A stretch of DNA of 20,625 bases from a virus. Under the pieces are notes generated by a model that had not been told where the DNA came from, did no database searches, and saw only the letters and a list, made by a program, of their open reading frames with translations. This document shows positions 6,773 to 12,946 of the stretch, one piece after another (the first letter of the stretch is position 1; each line of letters begins with the position of its first letter). Where the stretch lies: positions 1 through 20,625 of the IMG/VR virus record IMGVR_UViG_3300035664_000108; one strand, written 5' to 3'. Made by a program: the position numbers and the translations under genes.

Positions 6773-7126
6773 ATGAGCAAATACTTCAAACCAGAAGAAT
6801 TTGCGTGTCACTGCGGGTGTGGAGAGAAAGACGTTAATCCTAAGCTAGTAGAGCTACTTAATCGCATCCGTGAGTCTTTTGGCAAACCGATTACCATTAT
6901 GAGCGGTAGAAGATGTGAAGCACACAACACGAAAGTGGGTGGTGCAAAGCATAGCCAACACGTCTTAGGTAACGCAGCCGATATTAAAGTAAAAGACGTA
7001 CCGCCCAAAGAAGTGCAAGAATACCTCATGAAGCATTTTGATGACGAATGCAAAGGTCTTGGACGCTACAAATCTTTTACCCATATTGATGTTCGTGATG
7101 GTAAAATCGCACGTTGGAACGGATAA
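6773..7126 (+). CDS. Endolysin, M15-family (M15_3-like) zinc peptidase
   Basis: A 117-aa single-domain enzyme that should cleave the peptide part of peptidoglycan during lysis. The family motif is clear: SGRRCEAHN (44-52), then KHSQHVLGNAADIK with His63 and Asp70, then FTHIDVR with His104; these three are the expected zinc ligands. The N-terminal CHCGCG (12-17) is also typical of M15_3 proteins. There is no signal peptide, consistent with release through a holin pore. An in-frame TTG at 6743 would overlap the holin gene; ATG 6773 has GAAGG (6760-6764) at 8 nt and lies 1 nt after the holin stop. Length fits the family, and no separate cell-wall binding domain is present. Confidence 0.93.
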   Translation: MSKYFKPEEFACHCGCGEKDVNPKLVELLNRIRESFGKPITIMSGRRCEAHNTKVGGAKHSQHVLGNAADIKVKDVPPKEVQEYLMKHFDDECKGLGRYKSFTHIDVRDGKIARWNG

Positions 7127-7142
7127 TAAACAGGACTAAGCT

Positions 7143-9014
7143 ATGCCACTTAAATCAATAACCTTTCGCCCTGGGGTATCCCGTGAAGGGACTAACTATG
7201 CTAACGAAGGTGGATGGTATGCATGTGATAAAGTTAGATTTCGCTCTGGGTTTCCTGAAAACATTGGTGGGTGGCAAAAGTTTAGCCTTAATAGTTATAC
7301 AGATGTATGCAGAACACTAAGAAATTGGTCTTCTATTGCAGGTAATAACTACACAGGCATAGGCACAAACATCCGTTTCTTTATAGAATTTAGCGGAACC
7401 CTATACAACATCACACCCTACCGCCTTGTAGTTTCACCCCTTACACCAGCTAACCCACTTAATTTTGTATCAGGGCTAACGACGGTGAGCATAACTTACG
7501 CGGGACATGGTGCGTCTACCAATGATTATATTTTAATCTCTGGTGCGGTGATGGCAACTAGCGGAGTACCTGCGGCTGAAATTAATACTACCCACCAAAT
7601 CACAGTCTTAGACGCGAGTACGTTCACGTTTCAAGTAACTACCTCTGCTACAGCTACTACTACCGACGGCGGGGCAGTAATCGCGCTAAGTTTTGAAGCC
7701 TCTGCTGGTCTGCCTATTAACGTAACAGGGCTTGGTTGGGGTGCGGGTACGTGGAGTCGAGGTACTTGGGGTAGCAGTGCTACTTCAGGCGGTGTGGTTC
7801 AACCTTTAGGGTACTGGACGCAGGACAATTACGGTCAAGATTTAGTTATTGCCCCTACTAACGGTGAGATATATTATTGGAAAATAAGCACGAGCGTGGC
7901 AGGTTCAGGTATCCCTGCGGCTAATGCCGTTAAACTTAGCTCTTTAAGTGGTGCGGCAGATTGCCCTACAGTTGTTACAGGTATTATTACCACAGACGAA
8001 AATCACGTAATGGCGCTTGGATGTAACGCAATAGGAGAAAGCACAAAAACTCCTATGCTCGTGCGTTGGGCAGATCAAAACAACCCCGCACTTTGGACAC
8101 CAAGCATTACCACTTCAGCGGGTGGATATAAGCTTACCTATGGGGATGCTATTGTTACAGCAATTAAGACGCGCCAAGAAACACTTATCTTTACGAACAG
8201 CGCATTATATGGGGCGCAGTATGTAGGTACACCATTTACGTTTAGTTTTCAACCACGCTCAACTAATATCACGATTGCTTCACCCTTTGCCGCTATCTCA
8301 GTTAACAACATTACTTATTGGATGGGGCATAAAAAGTTCTTTACCTACGGTGGTACAGTAGAAACGCTCCCTTGCTCGCTACGTCAGTATATTTTTAACG
8401 ACTTTAATTACGCACAACAGGCTCAAACCTTTGCGGGGTCAGTGGGTGAGTTTAATGAAATTTGGTGGTTCTATTGCTCTAGTGAAGCAGAATCCCCTGA
8501 CCGCTACGCTGTCTATAACTATCAAGAGCGCATTTGGTACTACGGCACTATAAACAGAACTGCTTGGATTGACTGCCCTGATAGAACCTACCCTATTGCA
8601 GCTAGTGATGGAAACTTAATCTACCAAGAAAATGGTTTAGAAGACAACGCAACAGGCACTTCACTACCTATAGCTGCCTATATTCAGTCAGCGGATTTTG
8701 ACCTTGATGATGGGTATCAGTTTATGTTTATTCGTCGCCTTATACCTGACATTACGTTCTCTGGGTCTACAGATGAAACACCTGCGGTTGTTATGACGCT
8801 CTACGCTAGAGACTTTCCAGGCGGTCCATATAACCAAGAAACGGATGAACCCATTGCAAGAACCACAACAATCCCTGTAGAACAGTACACAGATCAAAAA
8901 TGGCTACGCCTACGTGGACGTCAGATAGCATTTAGAATTGCTAGTGATTCAACAGGTACACAGTGGTCGCTGGGTATCCCGCGACTCGAAATTGTTGCTG
9001 ATGGGAGAAAATGA
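7143..9014 (+). CDS. Putative tail nozzle / DNA-stabilisation-like virion protein
   Basis: A 623-aa protein. The N-terminus, SITFRPGVSREGTNYANEGG followed by WYACDKVRFRSGFPENIGGW, is a strong signature of a large family of podovirus structural proteins. The body is beta-rich with many Trp, Gly and aromatic residues, for example MLVRWADQNNPALWTP and YAVYNYQERIWYYG, as in a multi-bladed propeller. By position and general look it may be analogous to P22 gp10 or the T7 nozzle, which extend the tail and keep DNA inside; this analogy is inference. A Trp/Gly motif at residues 198-211 resembles the N-terminus of the repeat protein at 1848. The last ~120 residues (FMFIRRLIPDITF, then QKWLRLRGRQIAFRI) form a further beta domain. 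ATG 7143 has AGGA 7 nt upstream. Confidence 0.78.
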   Translation: MPLKSITFRPGVSREGTNYANEGGWYACDKVRFRSGFPENIGGWQKFSLNSYTDVCRTLRNWSSIAGNNYTGIGTNIRFFIEFSGTLYNITPYRLVVSPLTPANPLNFVSGLTTVSITYAGHGASTNDYILISGAVMATSGVPAAEINTTHQITVLDASTFTFQVTTSATATTTDGGAVIALSFEASAGLPINVTGLGWGAGTWSRGTWGSSATSGGVVQPLGYWTQDNYGQDLVIAPTNGEIYYWKISTSVAGSGIPAANAVKLSSLSGAADCPTVVTGIITTDENHVMALGCNAIGESTKTPMLVRWADQNNPALWTPSITTSAGGYKLTYGDAIVTAIKTRQETLIFTNSALYGAQYVGTPFTFSFQPRSTNITIASPFAAISVNNITYWMGHKKFFTYGGTVETLPCSLRQYIFNDFNYAQQAQTFAGSVGEFNEIWWFYCSSEAESPDRYAVYNYQERIWYYGTINRTAWIDCPDRTYPIAASDGNLIYQENGLEDNATGTSLPIAAYIQSADFDLDDGYQFMFIRRLIPDITFSGSTDETPAVVMTLYARDFPGGPYNQETDEPIARTTTIPVEQYTDQKWLRLRGRQIAFRIASDSTGTQWSLGIPRLEIVADGRK

Positions 9015-9017
9015 TTT

Positions 9018-9245
9018 ATGGCTTCAACTAATATACAAATACCCGTTCTACCTGTACCTCCTGTACAATATGACCAAAACTGGGCGAACCAATTACTACG
9101 TGGGCTTAACGCTTATTTTACGGCATTACAGAACCCAGGTCCTATGCGGGGCACAACCATCACATTAACCGATTTACCCACTAGCAGCGCAGGACTTGAA
9201 ACAGGGTCTTTGTGGAATGACAGTGGTACCGTAAAAATAGTATAG
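9018..9245 (+). CDS. Small conserved virion protein (75 aa)
   Basis: A Pro-rich N-terminus (IQIPVLPVPPVQYDQNW) leads into a short helix (ANQLLRGLNAYFTALQN). The C-terminal part, RGTTITLTDLPTSSAGLETG then LWNDSGTVKIV, is a well-known small module in phage tail proteins, sometimes at the end of fibres. No catalytic residues are visible. The gene lies 3 nt after the nozzle-like gene, with a GGGA 11 nt before ATG 9018, and its stop overlaps the ribosome binding site of the next gene. It is probably a minor structural component; its role is unknown. Confidence 0.75.
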   Translation: MASTNIQIPVLPVPPVQYDQNWANQLLRGLNAYFTALQNPGPMRGTTITLTDLPTSSAGLETGSLWNDSGTVKIV

Positions 9246-9253
9246 GAGCAGTC

Positions 9254-10780
9254 ATGCACAGCGTTGCCAATAAATTAGCACAATATGGTCGTGGAGGTGA
9301 TGACACACTAGTCCACATGAATAAGGCAGAAGTGGCTGGGCTTAACGCGCTTAACCATGCATTAAACAATCGCCCTCTCTCAAAAAACCCAGTAACAGGT
9401 ATGACTGAAGCGATGGACTTGACTGACATCCTCGCAGGTCTTGGTATTGGTGTGGCTGCTGCACTTACTGGTGGCGCGGCTGCCGCCGCTGCTCCTATGC
9501 TTTTGGGTGCTACAGCGGGTGCGGCTGGTGGTGCGGGTGCTTTAGGTCTTGGCGCTCTTGCTGGCGCGGCTACTGGCGCTGGGCTTAATGCAGGTAAAGC
9601 CGCTATTAAAGGCGATCAAGATATCGGCATGGCAGCAGCATTTGGTGCGGGGTCTGGTGCGCTTGGTGGTCTAGGTGGAGCTGCTGGTGTGGGTGGTGAA
9701 GCGGCAGCGGGTAATGTAGCGGAAAAAGGTTTAGAAAGTACAATAACTAATGTAGCTACACCAACTCTAAATAGCGCAGCAGAAGGCTTTAGCGAGGTAG
9801 GTAAATCAGCTCTCGAAGAAGGGGCAAAATCAGCCACTGAGAACAGCTTACAAGGCGGCATCGCAGGTTTAAATAATCAGGTTGGTTCTACTCTAACTTC
9901 TCAAGCGCAGAATGCAATTACCCCGTCTAGTTTTGCAGAGCACCTAGCTCCTACAGATGCTCTTAATTCATCAAGTGTAGGACTCACAGCACAAGGTGGG
10001 TCAATGATCCCAGGAGCAGCGCCAGGCGCTTCAACAGCAACAGCAGCATCCCTAAACCCTTTTGAACAAAGCTTTGCTGGATTAAAAGACACTATTACGA
10101 ACCCTATGCAACATCAGGGTATGCTAGCCGCGCAAGTAGGCGCAGCAGGGCTTGAAGACCAATATAAGCAACAAGGGTTAAACGAGCAAGCCAGTGCAAA
10201 ACAAGCAAATGAAATTGTTGGGCAGTACAGAAAAGCGGGGATTATGCCTAGTGAACTCCCCAAAGGGCTAACTGATATTGCTAATAGAAGAAAAAGCTTT
10301 GCTGCTGGCGGTACCATTCGTGACGTTCAGGGTTTAGGTGCTATTCCAACTGGCTATATTAACCAGCAGCCTATGCAGAACTTTTACCCACAGAGCATGA
10401 TTCCACAAGCCCAGCCTCTGCAATCAACGCAACCTATTCGCCATGAAGTTATTGGGTATGCTGACGGTGGACAAGTTGGTTATGGCTACGCTGAAGGTGG
10501 TGATGTTGGCGGTGGTGATGAAGGGTTGTTGCATGGACCAGGCACAGGGCAAAGTGATGGGATCGCTGGTTTGATTGAAGGCGCTCAGAGTCAAGAGCCG
10601 GTGCGTTTAGCCGATTCTGAGTTTGTAATCCCCGCTGATGTGGTATCCGCATTAGGGTCTGGTTCAACCAAAGCGGGTGCCCAAGCGTTATACGATATGC
10701 TTGATAGGATCCGTCAGCAGGCTTATGGGCATATACAACAGACAAACCCTGTAGACCCAAGCAAAGTCCTACCCGCGTAA
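9254..10780 (+). CDS. Gly/Ala-rich internal virion (ejection) protein
   Basis: A 508-aa protein. The N-terminus has YGRGGDDTLVHMNKAEVAGL and KNPVTGM, a signature of a common podovirus virion protein family. Residues 56-150 are almost wholly Gly, Ala and Leu with several hydrophobic stretches, consistent with insertion into the host membrane during DNA entry. A polar, Gln-rich middle follows. The C-terminus holds three FAAGG/YADGG/YAEGG motifs (residues 349, 402, 412) and a conserved block, VRLADSEFVIPADVVSALG (450-468), followed by GSGSTKAGAQALYDMLDRIR. AGGAG (9244-9248) lies 5 nt before ATG 9254. Ejection function is inferred from family context and composition. It heads the block of internal proteins reaching 20269. 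Confidence 0.75.
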   Translation: MHSVANKLAQYGRGGDDTLVHMNKAEVAGLNALNHALNNRPLSKNPVTGMTEAMDLTDILAGLGIGVAAALTGGAAAAAAPMLLGATAGAAGGAGALGLGALAGAATGAGLNAGKAAIKGDQDIGMAAAFGAGSGALGGLGGAAGVGGEAAAGNVAEKGLESTITNVATPTLNSAAEGFSEVGKSALEEGAKSATENSLQGGIAGLNNQVGSTLTSQAQNAITPSSFAEHLAPTDALNSSSVGLTAQGGSMIPGAAPGASTATAASLNPFEQSFAGLKDTITNPMQHQGMLAAQVGAAGLEDQYKQQGLNEQASAKQANEIVGQYRKAGIMPSELPKGLTDIANRRKSFAAGGTIRDVQGLGAIPTGYINQQPMQNFYPQSMIPQAQPLQSTQPIRHEVIGYADGGQVGYGYAEGGDVGGGDEGLLHGPGTGQSDGIAGLIEGAQSQEPVRLADSEFVIPADVVSALGSGSTKAGAQALYDMLDRIRQQAYGHIQQTNPVDPSKVLPA

Positions 10781-10781
10781 T

Positions 10782-11183
10782 ATGCAACTTATCTACTGCG
10801 AAAACATTAGAGATTCTTGGGATTTTATTCGTAATGCTTTAGAATGTCTCATAATTAAAACGAATACCAAAGGCTGGATTCCTGAAGATATTTTTATGGC
10901 AGCTGTGCTAGGGCAAGCCAGAGTCTACAGGACTCCAGACGGGGTTATCGTATTCAAACTGCTTACAGACGATTTGACACATGAGGTTTCGTTATTCGTA
11001 TGGGCTGCCTATAGTACAGAAGGTGATGCGCTAGTTAAGTATCATCAAGACGTTGACGCCATAGCCAGAGAGTTTGGTGCAAGCAAAATAACATTTACTT
11101 CCTCCCGTAAAGGTTGGCATAGAGCCATAGATAAAACTCCTGGGTGGAGAGAAGGCGAAACCATTTACGAAAAGAGGATTTAA
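10782..11183 (+). CDS. Degenerate GNAT-fold phage protein
   Basis: The 133 residues look like an acetyltransferase (GNAT) fold: N-terminal helix (SWDFIRNALECL), strand GVIVFKLL, strand SLFVWAAY, helix DALVKYHQDVDAIAREFGAS, strand KITFTSS, and a final strand around GETIYEKR. The acetyl-CoA loop normally found after the central strand (R/Q-x-x-G-x-G/A) is replaced by STEGDA, so catalysis is doubtful. Small GNAT-like proteins are known among podovirus internal proteins; T7 gp13 is the analogue I have in mind. It starts 1 nt after the previous stop with no clear Shine-Dalgarno, so it is probably translated by coupling. Either a virion assembly component or a modified enzyme is possible. Confidence 0.7.
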   Translation: MQLIYCENIRDSWDFIRNALECLIIKTNTKGWIPEDIFMAAVLGQARVYRTPDGVIVFKLLTDDLTHEVSLFVWAAYSTEGDALVKYHQDVDAIAREFGASKITFTSSRKGWHRAIDKTPGWREGETIYEKRI

Positions 11184-11185
11184 TT

Positions 11186-12931
11186 ATGGGCGGTTCATCA
11201 GTACCATCAAGCACTACACAGACCACAATGCTCGACCCAACCCGTCAGGCGGCTCTAAAAAAGTCGATGGGTTATTTTGACAAATGGGCAGACACCTATA
11301 AAGGACCGACATATAAAGGACCGTTAACTGCTGGTAGAACCTCTGATTGGTACGCTGCCCAAAACATGGCGCATAAGATGGCTAATAGGTTCTCTGAGGG
11401 GGGGATAACTAGTGTGCGGCGATTTGATGACGGTGGGCTAACCCTCGGTTCTGTTGTAGGTCCTCCTAGTGCTACGTCTGACCAGTCATACGGTCCAGTA
11501 CCTTTTGCTATGACTAACGATCAGGTGCCTACAGGTTATAACAACACTTATGCGTTTGATAACCCAAACTTAACTTTAACAACCGTAGATGGACCTATAA
11601 GCGCCTATTCCAACCAGACAGTCACAGATAAACCTCAAGTTACAGCTCCTAACGCTTTTGCTATGACTAACGATCAGGTGCCTACAGGCTATAACAATAC
11701 TTATGCGTTTGATAACCCAAACTTAACTTTAACAACCGTAGATGGACCTATAAGCGCCTATTCCAACCAGACAGTCACAGATAAACCTCAAGCTCCATTT
11801 GTCCCTACTAATGATTGGGGCGAACCATACCAACCCGCAGTGGCTAATCCTAATACCCAATCATTAAACCCATACGACACTATGGACGCTACGGGATTAA
11901 ACCCATACAACACTAAGGTAAATGTAGCTGATACAGGAGCAGGACTGGATGCTCTTAAAGATAAAGTAAATGTAGCTGATACAGGAGCAGGGCTAGACGC
12001 ACTTAAAGATAAAGTAAATGTAGCTGATACAGGAGCAGGAGCAGGAGCAGCGACAGATCAAGCTGTTAAAGATGTAGCACTGCAAAAAGCCATAACGGAT
12101 GCTAATCTAACACCAGCGAATGTTACACCGACGGTAACCTCAACGAATATGGGCAGTCCTTATTTACTAGGGCAAGCGCTAACGCTTGGTGGTGCGGGTA
12201 GTGCATTTAGATTAGGGTCAGATGTAACACCAAAACAAATTTATAACTCCTATAACACACCCGATAAGTTTACGCCCGACACGTGGAATAAGGCAGCAAT
12301 GGACACCTATATGAGTCCCTATACTCAAGGTGTGGTCGATATTGCTTTGCGTGAAGCGGAGCGGCAACGAGGTATAGAAAGGTTAAGAGAAAACACAGCG
12401 GCTACACAATCAGGTGCATTTGGTGGGTATCGTCAAGGTGTTGTCGAAGCGGAAGGGGAAAGAAACTATAACCAGCTTCTCAATGATATAGAGACTAAAG
12501 GTTACCAAAACGCCTATACTGATGCGGTCTCTCAATTCGCTGCGGATAGAGCTGCTAAACAAGCGGCATATACCGCAAACCAACAAGCCCTACAAGCGGC
12601 TGCTACAGGTGATATTTCTGCTGGTCAGTACAACCAAGCTAATAAGTTCCAAGCGTTTACTAATCAATTAAACGCACTTAACCAAGGTGTAAATAACGTA
12701 CAGAACCTAGGTGCTTTAGAAACAGCTTATCAGACTGCTATGGGTAATGCAGGAGCCGCGTTAAACAGTACAGATGCAAGTGCAAGAGCGTCAGACCAAG
12801 CGACTATAGACGCACTAAAACAACTAGGTATTGATATTACAAATGTTGATTGGACTAAAGCACAAAACTTGTCAGCACTAGCTGGTTTGTCGCAAAACAA
12901 TTCTAATGTCCAAATCAAACAATCAAATTAA
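11186..12931 (+). CDS. Internal virion protein with recent internal duplications (581 aa)
   Basis: Residues 1-85 contain two aromatic-x-x-Gly-Gly motifs (FSEGG 69, FDDGG 80). Residues ~100-300 are low complexity with a near-perfect 51-residue duplication and three 16-residue units (KVNVADTGAGLDALKD). The C-terminal ~220 residues are a conserved helical domain. It begins near DTYMSPYTQGVVDIALREAE, continues with TQSGAFGGYRQGVVEAEGER, then long Ala/Gln-rich helices ending at NNSNVQIKQSN. This C-terminal domain is familiar from large podovirus internal proteins. An in-frame upstream ATG at 11144 overlaps the GNAT gene by 40 nt; ATG 11186 has GAGGA (11174-11178) at 7 nt and is preferred. The role in DNA ejection is inferred. 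Confidence 0.75.
   Translation: MGGSSVPSSTTQTTMLDPTRQAALKKSMGYFDKWADTYKGPTYKGPLTAGRTSDWYAAQNMAHKMANRFSEGGITSVRRFDDGGLTLGSVVGPPSATSDQSYGPVPFAMTNDQVPTGYNNTYAFDNPNLTLTTVDGPISAYSNQTVTDKPQVTAPNAFAMTNDQVPTGYNNTYAFDNPNLTLTTVDGPISAYSNQTVTDKPQAPFVPTNDWGEPYQPAVANPNTQSLNPYDTMDATGLNPYNTKVNVADTGAGLDALKDKVNVADTGAGLDALKDKVNVADTGAGAGAATDQAVKDVALQKAITDANLTPANVTPTVTSTNMGSPYLLGQALTLGGAGSAFRLGSDVTPKQIYNSYNTPDKFTPDTWNKAAMDTYMSPYTQGVVDIALREAERQRGIERLRENTAATQSGAFGGYRQGVVEAEGERNYNQLLNDIETKGYQNAYTDAVSQFAADRAAKQAAYTANQQALQAAATGDISAGQYNQANKFQAFTNQLNALNQGVNNVQNLGALETAYQTAMGNAGAALNSTDASARASDQATIDALKQLGIDITNVDWTKAQNLSALAGLSQNNSNVQIKQSN
11502..11792 (+). repeat. Near-identical 138-bp direct duplication (153-bp period)
   Basis: 11502-11639 and 11655-11792 differ at only two positions (GGT/GGC and AAC/AAT), both synonymous, giving 45 identical residues per copy. 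A weaker third relative precedes them (LTLGSVVGPPSATSDQ compared with LTLTTVDGPISAYSNQ). Confidence 0.9.
11915..12046 (+). repeat. 48-bp tandem repeat, 2 full and 1 partial unit
   Basis: Units 11915-11962, 11963-12010 and a partial unit from 12011 encode KVNVADTGAGLDALKD. The third breaks off into a GCAGGA run (Ala-Gly). Just upstream, LNPYDT and LNPYNT form a further short repeat. Confidence 0.88.
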
Positions 12932-12946
12932 GGGGGAGGGAGCTAA

